Source: a virus. Taken from it: DNA of 25,364 bases. Position 1 is the first letter of the stretch, and each line of letters begins with the position of its first letter. The notes beneath the pieces were generated by a model that ran no database searches, was not told the DNA's origin, and saw only the letters and a list, made by a program, of their open reading frames with translations. Shown here piece after piece: positions 8,602 to 16,159 of the stretch. The translations under genes were made by a program, and so were the position numbers. Location of the stretch: positions 1-25,364 of IMG/VR virus record IMGVR_UViG_3300046751_000453; one strand, given 5' to 3'.

Positions 8602-9941
8602 AGAAGCTACCCGTCGCCGGCCCAACGTATGACTATAAGCTGGAAAACATTCGCAACGACATTATTGAGCAGGAGCTTGCGCTTTGTTTGAAGCGGCAAG
8701 AAGATTTAGCTCAAAACGCTACAATCGTGGATGGCGATGGAAACACGACGACGCTGCGCGCTAATTTAGACACTGAGTTTTACACGCGAACTGAGGCGGA
8801 TGCGGCCATTGCGTCGGCCACTACTACTTTGGTTTCAACTTCTGACCTAACTACAGCATTGGGTAGTTACACGACGACAGCAAGTCTAGAGCTAAACTAT
8901 TACACAAAAACAAGTACAGATTCAGCGATATCATCCGCAACAACAAATCTGGTTTCAACTTCTGATCTGACTACAGCTCTTGGAGATTACACGACAACGG
9001 CTACTCTAACGGCTAATTACTACACAGAAACTGAAGCTGATAACGCTATTTCATCAGCGATTACCACCAATAACGTAACAATTGGCGACACTTACGCTAC
9101 AATTTCTACTGTTTCGTCAGTTTCTGGCGATGTTGACGACATTGAAGGTAAGTACGCCGTTAAAATCGACAACAACGGCTACGTGTCTGGCTTTGGATTA
9201 ATTAGTACGGCCAATAATGCGGCAATATCTGGCGATGGTATTTCGGGCGCTGCGACCACTAGCACATTCACCATAGCCGCAGACGCGTTCAAAATCGTTG
9301 ACACGAGCGATTCCAACACTCCCAAGACACCTTTTTCTGTTTATAATTCATCACGCGTTGTAGATGGAATTACGCTCCCAGCGGGAGTGTATATGGAGAA
9401 TGCTTTTATTACAAAAGCTGAGATAGTAACGCTTGATGCTGATGTAATTGATGCAGGCACTCTCAACGCAGAGCGCATAAACATTGACGGAACCATGTTA
9501 GACGTTACAGCTCTAGGTGAGTTAAAAATTAAAGATGCTGGCGTTGACACAACACAACTCGAAACAAACTCAGTAACTAAACTCGCCGCCCAAAGAACAG
9601 CGAGCCTGTCACAAACGTTTGGCACTTCCATGACGAATGTCAGGAATTTGACATTTACAGAAACGCTCGTTTATGATGTTTACACTTGGCTAAGTGTAGA
9701 TGTTAAAAATGTCTCCGGAAGCTCTGTAGATGTCATTTTTGAGCTCCATGATACATCTGACACAATACTTGCTCAGACAGTGAGAACATTAGCAAATAAT
9801 GAGGAGCAAAACGTTTCTCTTGCTGGGTTTAGCACGACAGTAAATGGAAGTAACTCTTTTGCTTTTGCTGCACAGGTTGTCGGAGGCGGTGATCTTGAGT
9901 TTGATTATTTGAGCTTGCAAATTTTAGGGAGAAAGCGCTGA
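8598..9941 (+). CDS. Central tip fibre with DUF1983-like domain and 40-residue repeats
   Basis: 447 aa, ATG 8598 overlapping the previous stop by 4 nt. The first about 55 residues are GC-rich and helical (YDYKLENIRNDIIEQELALC) and likely anchor it to the tail. Residues 61-100, 101-140 and 141-158 are tandem 40-residue units built on (Y/F)YTxTxxDxAI(A/S)SA...LVSTSDLTTAL, a trimeric-shaft type repeat. Residues about 185-235 (GKYAVKIDNNGYVSGFGLIS...FTIAADAFKIVD) match the DUF1983 domain of lambda gpJ-like central tip fibres. The C-terminal about 110 residues form a beta-rich tip. Composition falls from GC-rich to AT-rich inside the gene, suggesting recombination. It is paired with a chaperone-like gene downstream. 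Confidence 0.75.
   Translation: MKKLPVAGPTYDYKLENIRNDIIEQELALCLKRQEDLAQNATIVDGDGNTTTLRANLDTEFYTRTEADAAIASATTTLVSTSDLTTALGSYTTTASLELNYYTKTSTDSAISSATTNLVSTSDLTTALGDYTTTATLTANYYTETEADNAISSAITTNNVTIGDTYATISTVSSVSGDVDDIEGKYAVKIDNNGYVSGFGLISTANNAAISGDGISGAATTSTFTIAADAFKIVDTSDSNTPKTPFSVYNSSRVVDGITLPAGVYMENAFITKAEIVTLDADVIDAGTLNAERINIDGTMLDVTALGELKIKDAGVDTTQLETNSVTKLAAQRTASLSQTFGTSMTNVRNLTFTETLVYDVYTWLSVDVKNVSGSSVDVIFELHDTSDTILAQTVRTLANNEEQNVSLAGFSTTVNGSNSFAFAAQVVGGGDLEFDYLSLQILGRKR
8778..9071 (+). repeat. Tandem 120-nt repeats inside the tip-fibre gene
   Basis: Two full 120-nt units (8778-8897, 8898-9017) and a partial third encode the 40-residue shaft repeats. The shared core includes TGGTTTCAACTTCTGA followed by (T/C)CT(A/G)ACTACAGC. 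Conservation at DNA level suggests fairly recent duplication, and such repeats can expand or contract by recombination. Confidence 0.75.
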
Positions 9942-10330
9942 TGTTTGTTATAACAACATACAAAACATCGTCTGGCGAGATCACTGGCACTTTTTACACT
10001 TCAAATGAAGATGACTTAATTCTTAATGTAAAACAGGATGAAAGTTACATAGATGGCGAATACCTTTCTTCCGAGTTTATAGTTGTAAACGGTTTGCCGC
10101 AAAGAAAATCAAACGATGAACTACTTATCATCAAGAATCAAAAGGCAATGAGAAGTTTACGGCGTAGACGGCAAGTAGATTTATCGTCCTCCGACTGGAC
10201 GCAAGCCGCCGACAGCCCGCTCTCCGACACGAAGAAGGCGGAGTGGGCAACGTACCGCCAGCAGCTCCGCGATTTACCCGCTAACACGACCGATCCTGCT
10301 AACCCAACATGGCCTACGCCTCCGTCCTAG
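9941..10330 (+). CDS. Tail-fibre assembly chaperone-like protein, second copy
   Basis: 129 aa, ATG 9941 overlapping the upstream stop (TGATG). The N-terminal about 65 residues (MFVITTYKTSSGEITGTFYTSNEDDL...YIDGEYLSSEFIVVNGLPQRK) form a beta-type domain often seen in fibre-assembly proteins. The C-terminal part (RRRRQVDLSSSDWTQAADSP, then WATYRQQLRDLP and WPTPPS) is the Phage_tail_APC motif, also found at 5036. The N-terminal coding half is strongly AT-rich (10021-10080 about one third GC) whereas 10201-10260 is about two thirds GC. The gene therefore looks like a hybrid with a breakpoint near 10150-10190. Confidence 0.72.
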   Translation: MFVITTYKTSSGEITGTFYTSNEDDLILNVKQDESYIDGEYLSSEFIVVNGLPQRKSNDELLIIKNQKAMRSLRRRRQVDLSSSDWTQAADSPLSDTKKAEWATYRQQLRDLPANTTDPANPTWPTPPS

Positions 10331-10334
10331 CCAA

Positions 10335-10787
10335 ATGAGTAATAATGTTATACAATTCAGGCAAGCGCCAAATGTGAGGGTGCTACCGGCGATCCCAGAG
10401 TGCCTAGACGAGTTTCTGGATGACGCTATAAAGCTACTCACACCGGCGATACGACGTCAGGAGCATAACGCTACCGTTGAGGACGTCATAGAAGACATAC
10501 GAGGTGGAGGTGCAGTCTTGTGGTGCATCTACCTAGAGGACAAGTTGACCGCGGCGCTGACGACATGCGTTGTGAAACACCCTCGAAGGACTACCCTAAA
10601 AATTGAGTTTATGGGCGGAACACGAATGGACGAGTGGATGGACGAAACGATCGCAACGCTCTCCGAGCTTGCAAGGCGCGCGGAGCTAGATGGCATCGAG
10701 GCGGATGGCCGCAAGGGATTTGATAAATATGTAGGCGCGTCGCCGTTTCGCGAAGTCTACAGACACTACGAGATGGAGTTGCTCTGA
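10335..10787 (+). CDS. GNAT-like (acetyltransferase-fold) virion-region protein
   Basis: 150 aa, ATG 10335; no clear Shine-Dalgarno, so coupling to the stop 5 nt upstream is likely. The order helix (VEDVIEDIRGGGA), strand (LWCIYLEDKLTAALTTCVV), strand (TTLKIEFMGGTRMDEWMDE), helix (TIATLSELARRAELDG) and IEADGRKGFDKYV resembles the degenerate GNAT-like proteins encoded among internal virion genes of T7-like and marine podoviruses. The canonical acetyl-CoA loop (Q/RxxGxG/A) is not obvious, so a structural role is as likely as enzymatic activity. It overlaps the next gene by 1 nt (TGATG). Confidence 0.6.
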   Translation: MSNNVIQFRQAPNVRVLPAIPECLDEFLDDAIKLLTPAIRRQEHNATVEDVIEDIRGGGAVLWCIYLEDKLTAALTTCVVKHPRRTTLKIEFMGGTRMDEWMDETIATLSELARRAELDGIEADGRKGFDKYVGASPFREVYRHYEMELL

Positions 10788-11677
10788 TGGGTACTACGAA
10801 GACCGAAACAAGCAAGATGGACCCGCTCCAGCAGCAGTTTATGGAGGAGGCGCTTCTTCCGTTTGCTCGTGAAATTGCTGGCACGCCATATGAGACGTTC
10901 GAGGGCGAGCGCGTAGCGGGATTTACTCCAACGCAGCAACGCGCGTTATACGGTTACGGACAGCTTTCATTGCCAAGTGAGCTTGCAACGGCATCTGGCG
11001 TTGTGGAAGACGTCGCGACGATGACGCCAGAAGAGCTGTCAGCGCAGCGTGCACAGTACGCGCAAGAGTATACCGACTTAATCATGGATCCGACGCGCGC
11101 ACGCTTGCGTCGCGAGCAAGACATCGCCCGCTCAACGGAAGCTGGCCAGATGACACGCGCGCTTGGCGGCGCTGGATTTGATTCAACACGCCGCGGAATT
11201 GCCGAAGGTGAGCGCGAGGCAGCGCGTGACGTTGCAATGGGCGAGCTAGAGGCGCGCATCGCAGGCCAAGGGCTCGACTATGGCACGCAGCGCCTGATGT
11301 CAGACATCGGCTTGCGCACGGGCGCAGCGGGTCAGCTTGCCGGACTTGGCATGACGGGGCTAGGTGCAGAGGTCGACATATTAGGTCGCCAGATGGGCGC
11401 AGGCGAGGCGGAAAGAGCGCTGGATCAGGCGCGTTTGGATGTGCCATATCAAGATTACCTTGCCAGAATGCAGTATCCGCTGACGCAGTTTGGCGTACTT
11501 ACTGGCGCTGGTCAGGCGTTCCCTGCGGGCATTGGCTCGACGACACAGAGAACCGGCGGACTTGGGCCTACCTTGGGTGCTGTTGGAAGCGCTGGAATGG
11601 GCCTAGCTGGTATGGGTGTGTTTGGCCCAGCCGCTGCAAAATCAGCGCTAGGCTTTCAGTTTAATCCGTTTGCGTAG
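10787..11677 (+). CDS. Internal virion / DNA-ejection protein A
   Basis: 296 aa, ATG 10787. The N-terminal pattern TPYETFEGERVAGFTPTQQRALYGYGQL recurs in phage ejection proteins. The middle is Arg/Glu-rich and helical (LRREQDIARSTEAGQMTRALGG). The C-terminus is Gly-rich and hydrophobic (GPTLGAVGSAGMGLAGMGVFGPAAAKSALGF), suitable for membrane insertion. Together with the next two genes it forms a set of three, matching the usual number of podoviral ejection proteins that leave the capsid ahead of the DNA and build a channel across the envelope. Function is inferred from position and composition. Confidence 0.65.
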   Translation: MGTTKTETSKMDPLQQQFMEEALLPFAREIAGTPYETFEGERVAGFTPTQQRALYGYGQLSLPSELATASGVVEDVATMTPEELSAQRAQYAQEYTDLIMDPTRARLRREQDIARSTEAGQMTRALGGAGFDSTRRGIAEGEREAARDVAMGELEARIAGQGLDYGTQRLMSDIGLRTGAAGQLAGLGMTGLGAEVDILGRQMGAGEAERALDQARLDVPYQDYLARMQYPLTQFGVLTGAGQAFPAGIGSTTQRTGGLGPTLGAVGSAGMGLAGMGVFGPAAAKSALGFQFNPFA

Positions 11678-11691
11678 AAGGGGAATAGAAA

Positions 11692-12882
11692 ATGGCTATG
11701 CCACGCGATCCAGCAACAGGTTTACCGCTAGTACCAATTTTGGCGCCTGATGTTCCCGTTGAGGAGCAGACAAATATATTTCCAAATGGACTGCCAACTG
11801 CGGATGATCCGTCATTAACAGTTGCAACCGGCGATCCTTTGGTTGAGCCCATGCCCGCAAGCATGCCCGCAGGCGCACCACTTATGGCAAATATGAACCC
11901 TGATGCTACTGTGCCGCGAGTAAGTTCAATTCTTAATCAACCAATACCTCAAGACCCGTTTGAGGGGTTATCACGTAATCAACGTATGATGATCGGATTT
12001 GCAGCACTTAAAGACGCTGGACTAGCGCTACAAGGTAAAGAGGGTGGAGCTATAGAGGCGACATTTAAAGGCTTTCGTGAGCGCGCCGACATGGAGCGCA
12101 AACGCCAAGCGGCTGTGGCGCGTCAAGAAGCCTTAAAGTCTATGATGCCTAGCGCAATGCCGGTAGCGGCTGGTGGTGACATGATTGCGCAACTTGAAGC
12201 GCAACGTCAGGCGCTTTTACAGCAAGCGTATTTGTATCCTGATTTAGCTCCGTCAATTAAGATGTCTATTGACAACATTAACTCTGAAATCGACCGTCTA
12301 CGCAAAGAAGAGTTTGCGAGCCAAGACACCGCGATGGGGGCGTCGACAGTGCTCAACACTGTCAAAGACCTATCTAACGCGATTAAGGCAAATCCAAATA
12401 TCACAGGCCCAATTGGCATGATACTTGGAATTGCGCCATTTACTGAAGCCGGCGAAGCAAGACTAAATGTCGAAACTCTTCGCGCCAATTTGGCATTTGA
12501 CACGCTGCGCAACATTAAGGCGGGCGGCGCTACACTTGGCTCTGTTAGTGCCCCAGAGCTTGCGTTGCTGGAAGCTAAAGTCGCAAACTTGAACCTGAAT
12601 AGGTCACCAGAGGCTGTGTTGAAATCTCTTGAAGAGATTGACCGCTACTACAAGCAGCTCGTCATAAACACGTACAATCGCGCGGACGATCCAAGTAAAC
12701 TAGACGACATCTTCGGTGGCCGCCCAGCGTGGGCTGGCGGAGAAACACAAGATCTGCCGTCGTTCACATTTGAGAACGCGCCAATTGGTGAGCTGGTTGT
12801 CGATCCAGAAGACAACAAAGTTTACAAATTTTTAGGCGGCAATCGCGATAGCGCATCAAGTTGGCAAGAGGTGCAATTATAA
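11692..12882 (+). CDS. Internal virion / DNA-ejection protein B
   Basis: 396 aa, ATG 11692 after GAAGGGG. A Pro/Ala/Met-rich N-terminal about 90 residues (MPASMPAGAPLMANMNPDA) precedes coiled-coil segments (FRERADMERKRQAAVARQEAL and MIAQLEAQRQALLQQAYLY). Then comes the recognisable stretch NPNITGPIGMILGIAPFTEAGEARLNVETLRANLAFDTLRNIKAGGATLGSVSAPELALLEAK, seen in several phage DNA-transfer proteins. The C-terminus ends in a small beta segment (VDPEDNKVYKFLGG). Stop TAA overlaps the next ATG (TAATG). Role inferred from neighbours and family pattern. Confidence 0.65.
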   Translation: MAMPRDPATGLPLVPILAPDVPVEEQTNIFPNGLPTADDPSLTVATGDPLVEPMPASMPAGAPLMANMNPDATVPRVSSILNQPIPQDPFEGLSRNQRMMIGFAALKDAGLALQGKEGGAIEATFKGFRERADMERKRQAAVARQEALKSMMPSAMPVAAGGDMIAQLEAQRQALLQQAYLYPDLAPSIKMSIDNINSEIDRLRKEEFASQDTAMGASTVLNTVKDLSNAIKANPNITGPIGMILGIAPFTEAGEARLNVETLRANLAFDTLRNIKAGGATLGSVSAPELALLEAKVANLNLNRSPEAVLKSLEEIDRYYKQLVINTYNRADDPSKLDDIFGGRPAWAGGETQDLPSFTFENAPIGELVVDPEDNKVYKFLGGNRDSASSWQEVQL

Positions 12883-15206
12883 TGGCTGGCCCATCATGGA
12901 CAAAACAAGACAGCGAAGCGGCCCCTAAAAGCGGCCCATCTTGGACAAAAGAAGCGCAAGCGCAACCGCCCGCAAGCGCAACTAAAGTCATCACCGACTT
13001 TGGCGATGGCAGTTTCATTGTTGAAGGCACAAGCGGTCAGCCGACATTTGTTGACCAGATTTCTGGCTACTCAACAACCGACATTGCTAAGATTTCAGAG
13101 ATTGCGAAGTCTAAAGGCGGACGCCAACGCGCCGGCGACATCTCCCGCGGAGAGATTGCACAGGAGATCGCCGGAGAGCTGCCAACGCGCGCCGCATCAA
13201 TGGCTAAGGGCATACCGTTTGTGCGTGGATATGTTGAGCCTGCATTTGCTGGTGCACGCGCCGTTACGCAGGGTATGTCGCCAACAACTGCGATGGACAC
13301 GATCCGCGAGGCAATCGCACGTCGCGAGCAGGAGGCGCCACTTACCGTTGGCGCATCACGCCTTGGCACAGGCATTGCCACAGCAGCCGCTACAGCGCCG
13401 TCTATGACAGCTAAAAATGTTGTGGGGCGTACCTTGCAAGCGGCAGGCTACGGAGGCGCCTTGGGCACGCTCGAGGGGCTCGTAGGCGGCTTTGGTGAGG
13501 GCTTGTTTGCTCGTGATGGCGGATTTGACGAGGCAATGCAAACGGCAACGCGTCAGGCCGGCATCGGTGGCGTTGCAGGCACAGTGTTTGGTGCAGCCGG
13601 TCAGCCAGCCGCCGAAGGCTTAGGCGCATTGTATGGCAGCTATTTACGTGAGCCAGTGCGCGACATTGTCGAGAAAATCGGGTTCAAGAAAGACGCAGCC
13701 AACGTCGTCGAAGAGTTCTTGGCTATGGATGCGGCGCAGGCCGTAGAGAGCGCAGAGCAAGTTGGCCCATATGGATCAATCTCAACGCTGGGCCCGAATA
13801 CAGAGGCGCTACTAGACGCCGTAGCCAACACGCCTAGCGAAGGCGCGCGCATCGCAAAGCAGAACCTAGACGAGACGGCGCTTGCAGCGTCACGCGATTT
13901 GAACGATCGTTTAAATAACGTACTTGGTGAGCCAACACCAGTAGGCGAAGGCATACTGACGCAGAAGTCTGACATTATGATCTCGACAGCCGCGGAGCGT
14001 CGTGAGGCGTATGGAGATGCATACGACTTCCAGATCGACGCAGACACCGAGGGCGGAGCGACAGTGCTTAACCTATTTGGACGTGTTGACCCGTCAGACT
14101 TAACTGAAGCAAAGACACTTTTACGCGAATCTGGTGGAAACCCAGAGCTGATAGGCGGACGTCGCATTAGCGCAGATGAAGTAACAGATGCACTAGCTAA
14201 TGCGCCAGAGGGCGCTGTTATCGTATCAAACGCTGACGGGTCGTACACAGTTCAGGCGAAGCCAACTGTGGAAACGATAGACTATGTCACTCAACAGCTT
14301 TATGATGCTGGCATGTCTCTAAAGCAGCAAGGTAAGGCACGCGCAGGGCAGTCCAAGATGAACCTTGCACGCGAGCTGCGGTCAGCGTTGGATGAGATTA
14401 ACTCAGACTATGCCAAGGCACGCGCAGCCGGTAAGGATGCGATTGACCAGAAGCTCGCAGCGGACTTGGGCAACGACATCCTAAGCCCACGCGTAACGCG
14501 TGAGGACGTCGCACTGGCTATGAAGAACGTAGACGAGGTTGGCGCGAAGCAGCTCAAACTTGCGCTACGTAATCGCATCGACGAGCTTATGGCTAACGCA
14601 AAGATCAACCCGCGCGCTCGCAATGACGCAGAAGTCGTCGAGGCGCTCGCGGCGCTGAAGGCGATGAACAACCGCGCGGTTGCACAGAAATTGCAGCTTG
14701 CACTTGGCAAGGATGCAGCGGATGCAATCGGAGAGCAGATCGCGCAGACATCTGGCGCATTGTTGCAACAAGCACAGGTTGCCGCAGGGTCACGCACAAA
14801 CATTCGACGCCTAGTCGATGAACGTCTAAAAGAAGTAGTCGGAGAGCCGCTGGGAGCGACCGTGGGGCGCCAAGGCATCATTCCTACGATTGCGGGTGGT
14901 GTCGCAGATACCGTGCTCAGTGGGCCAAGCCAGCGAGAGCGTGTCGCCGGTCTGGCAAGCGAAATTGCGCCTGTACTTACGCAGCGCATGACGCCGGCCG
15001 ACTTGCGTCGTCAGGCGGAGATGATGCAGCAAATGACGGGCTACATCGATCGTGCAAGCCAAGGCGCGCGTGCAGCTCGTGATGTGACTGCGGGCATCGC
15101 GCAGGGTGCAGGACGCCAGCAGGCGAGACGTGAAGAGCAAGACCCAATGACGGTCAACTTAATGCGTCAACTGGGCCTCGATGCATTCGTAAACCGTATG
15201 CGCTAA
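12882..15206 (+). CDS. Large internal virion / DNA-ejection protein C
   Basis: 774 aa from ATG 12882, chosen over an in-frame TTG at 12861 because AAGAGGTG sits about 8 nt upstream and the ATG overlaps the previous stop by 1 nt. The N-terminus has two copies of GPSWTK. Residues about 140-250 are Gly/Ala-rich amphipathic or hydrophobic (GTGIATAAATAPSMTAKNVVGR, GYGGALGTLEGLVGGFGEGL, GIGGVAGTVFGAAGQPAAEGL). The remainder is long, helical and charged. No lysozyme or transglycosylase motif was found. This fits the largest subunit of a trans-envelope ejection channel. It is the last gene of the virion operon; its stop overlaps that of the convergent gene at 15203. Confidence 0.65.
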   Translation: MAGPSWTKQDSEAAPKSGPSWTKEAQAQPPASATKVITDFGDGSFIVEGTSGQPTFVDQISGYSTTDIAKISEIAKSKGGRQRAGDISRGEIAQEIAGELPTRAASMAKGIPFVRGYVEPAFAGARAVTQGMSPTTAMDTIREAIARREQEAPLTVGASRLGTGIATAAATAPSMTAKNVVGRTLQAAGYGGALGTLEGLVGGFGEGLFARDGGFDEAMQTATRQAGIGGVAGTVFGAAGQPAAEGLGALYGSYLREPVRDIVEKIGFKKDAANVVEEFLAMDAAQAVESAEQVGPYGSISTLGPNTEALLDAVANTPSEGARIAKQNLDETALAASRDLNDRLNNVLGEPTPVGEGILTQKSDIMISTAAERREAYGDAYDFQIDADTEGGATVLNLFGRVDPSDLTEAKTLLRESGGNPELIGGRRISADEVTDALANAPEGAVIVSNADGSYTVQAKPTVETIDYVTQQLYDAGMSLKQQGKARAGQSKMNLARELRSALDEINSDYAKARAAGKDAIDQKLAADLGNDILSPRVTREDVALAMKNVDEVGAKQLKLALRNRIDELMANAKINPRARNDAEVVEALAALKAMNNRAVAQKLQLALGKDAADAIGEQIAQTSGALLQQAQVAAGSRTNIRRLVDERLKEVVGEPLGATVGRQGIIPTIAGGVADTVLSGPSQRERVAGLASEIAPVLTQRMTPADLRRQAEMMQQMTGYIDRASQGARAARDVTAGIAQGAGRQQARREEQDPMTVNLMRQLGLDAFVNRMR

Positions 15207-15385
15207 GACTTCGCCGCGCGCTTCTTTGGCGCCGGCTTCGCTTCATTCAGCTTATCGATTTCAGCGGCTTGATCTTGGATCAGGGTCGCGGCTTTTTCGC
15301 ATGAGCGGAACAGCGCCAGCATGTTGTGTACACGGTGCGGCTGGTTCAGGATGCGGACGAGTTCGCGTTGTTCTTCAGTTAGCAT
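15203..15385 (-). CDS. Small convergent protein, unknown
   Basis: 60 aa on the minus strand. ATG at 15385-15383 has an excellent Shine-Dalgarno (GGAGGAT, 5 nt before the start). The sequence is helical (MLTEEQRELVRILNQPHRVHNMLALFRSCEKAATLIQDQAAEIDKLNE) with a Lys/Ala/Pro tail (KPAPKKRAAKS). The stop TAG shares bases with the TAA of the convergent ejection gene in CTAA. It is monocistronic and opposite to its neighbours, suggesting separate, perhaps early, expression. The coiled-coil core plus basic tail could bind nucleic acid or protein; no family recognised. Confidence 0.75.
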   Translation of the reverse strand: MLTEEQRELVRILNQPHRVHNMLALFRSCEKAATLIQDQAAEIDKLNEAKPAPKKRAAKS

Positions 15386-15432
15386 GGGTAATCCTCCGTT
15401 AAATGCTAGTTAACTTTTAACACGCATAGGGA

Positions 15433-15461
15433 TTGTAAAGCAAATCGGAACTAAATATAGT
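15433..15461 (+). promoter_or_regulatory. Sigma70-like promoter with inverted repeat at the start site
   Basis: TTGTAA (15433-15438), a 17-nt spacer and TATAGT (15456-15461) match the bacterial consensus at 4/6 and 5/6 positions. GTGCA-N6-TGCAC (15460-15464/15471-15475) overlaps the expected start site near 15468 and could be an operator. Transcription would meet the terminator at 15511 after about 70 nt. Confidence 0.5.
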
Positions 15462-15510
15462 GCACTGGAATGCACAGGACACACCATGTTCCTCATTCGC
15501 CTCCCTGTAC

Positions 15511-15540
15511 TGCCCTGCGCGAAAGCGTGGGGCATTTTTT
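15511..15540 (+). terminator. Strong rho-independent terminator
   Basis: TGCCCTGCGC (15511-15520), GAAA loop, GCGTGGGGCA (15525-15534) form a 10-bp stem with two G-T pairs, followed by TTTTTT (15535-15540). It could end the virion operon, whose last gene stops at 15206, or attenuate transcripts started at 15433. The next promoter-like element begins directly after it. Confidence 0.85.
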
Positions 15541-15570
15541 CTTGCATATGTGTTAGCACAATGTTAACAA
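15541..15570 (+). promoter_or_regulatory. Shared promoter/operator element, copy A
   Basis: CTTGC (15541-15545), 13 nt, CAATGTTAACAA (15559-15570), 26 nt before the first gene of the small-gene operon. The same two blocks with exactly the same 13-nt gap occur at 19229-19258 before the replication operon. The layout resembles a -35 (TTGCAT) and a weak -10 (TTAACA or TAACAA), or a phage-specific regulator site containing the GTTAAC palindrome. Confidence 0.6.
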
Positions 15571-15596
15571 GGGGAAGTACAGAAGGAGAATCAAAA

Positions 15597-15749
15597 ATGA
15601 CACACGAGCAAGCAAAGATCGCAGCAGACGCGCTACGCGAAAAAGGCCACCACGATTTAGCAGAAACGCTAGAAACCCAAGCCCGTGAAAAGGTTTACAA
15701 GGATTGGTGGCAGAATGTTTATGACAACGACATGCAGGACTTATACTAA
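15597..15749 (+). CDS. Small protein, first gene of a five-gene mini-operon
   Basis: 50 aa from ATG 15597, preceded by AGAAGGAG at good spacing. The frame also stays open to an ATG at 15486, but that would read through the terminator stem at 15511 and is less likely. The product is charged and helical (MTHEQAKIAADALREKGHHD, AETLETQAREKVYKDWWQNV) with an acidic, Trp/Tyr-containing C-terminus (YDNDMQDLY). No family recognised. It is probably an early host-takeover or regulatory small protein, judged from its position behind a promoter-like element and its size. Confidence 0.7.
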   Translation: MTHEQAKIAADALREKGHHDLAETLETQAREKVYKDWWQNVYDNDMQDLY

Positions 15750-15751
15750 GT

Positions 15752-15847
15752 ATGTGGTCAACTATCCTAACAGAATTCATTCAAGAAATGCATGGCGTCG
15801 ATGTTGTGTGGCGCCCAACAACACCGGAAGAGGAGTGTCCGTTTTGA
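15752..15847 (+). CDS. 31-residue micro-protein
   Basis: ATG 15752 lies 2 nt after the upstream stop. The product begins MWSTILTEFIQEMHGVDVVW and ends EECPF. Its TGA (15845-15847) overlaps the TTG start of the next gene in TTGA, the same 4-nt coupling style used elsewhere in this genome. There is no strong Shine-Dalgarno of its own, so it probably relies on termination-reinitiation. The N-terminal half is amphipathic; function unknown. Confidence 0.5.
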   Translation: MWSTILTEFIQEMHGVDVVWRPTTPEEECPF

Positions 15848-16077
15848 CATATAATGAAGTAACAGGCGAATATGAAATCACGCCAAAGGAACGCATGGAG
15901 CAACTGGTCGATCGCATCAAGAAGCGTCTCATTAAGATTGAGCGCCTAAACGAAGTCAGAGGCGTGCGTTGGAGCGGCCACAGCGCGGATATTGGCATGG
16001 AGCATGCACTGCTCTCAGACGACCGCGCAGAGCTGCGCCAGTTACAGAGGGAGCTTGGAATAGATGTCACTGTCTAA
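15844..16077 (+). CDS. Small charged coiled-coil-like protein, unknown
   Basis: 77 aa from TTG 15844, chosen because AGAGGAG lies about 8 nt upstream and the start overlaps the 31-residue ORF's stop by 4 nt; GTG 15835 is an alternative. The N-terminus TYNEVTGEYEITPKERMEQL is followed by basic helical segments (VDRIKKRLIKIERLNEVRG) and an acidic C-terminal helix (LLSDDRAELRQLQRELGI). No family recognised. Its 3' end overlaps the next hydrophobic micro-ORF by 14 nt. Confidence 0.65.
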   Translation: MTYNEVTGEYEITPKERMEQLVDRIKKRLIKIERLNEVRGVRWSGHSADIGMEHALLSDDRAELRQLQRELGIDVTV

Positions 16078-16159
16078 TGCACTACTGATCACGCTGTGCG
16101 CCTTAGCGGGCGCCTCAGTGGCACGTATGTTTGAGATGCTAGTAATGGGGGTAATGTAA
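16064..16159 (+). CDS. 31-residue hydrophobic membrane micro-protein
   Basis: ATG 16064, with GAGGGAG upstream inside the preceding gene. The product begins MSLSNALLITLCALAGASVA and ends RMFEMLVMGVM, essentially one transmembrane helix with a single Arg near the middle. Its TAA overlaps the ATG of the helix-turn-helix gene at 16159 (TAATG). Tiny inner-membrane proteins of this kind in phages can act in lysis control, superinfection exclusion or host membrane modulation; which applies is unknown. Confidence 0.55.
   Translation: MSLSNALLITLCALAGASVARMFEMLVMGVM

Noticed and set aside
12861-12881. TTG start for the large ejection protein
   Set aside because: ATG 12882 has the correctly spaced ribosome site and a TAATG junction.
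13640-14248. 202-residue minus-strand ORF (similarly 14408-14989 and 22899-23696)
   Set aside because: Antisense shadows of GC-rich genes with Ser/Ala/Arg-rich products and no ribosome sites.
15486-15596. Longer 87-residue form of the first mini-operon protein
   Set aside because: It would translate through a strong terminator; ATG 15597 has a much better AGAAGGAG site.
15685-15843. 130-residue version of the protein at 15844
   Set aside because: The extension overlaps two better-supported small genes and has no ribosome site.
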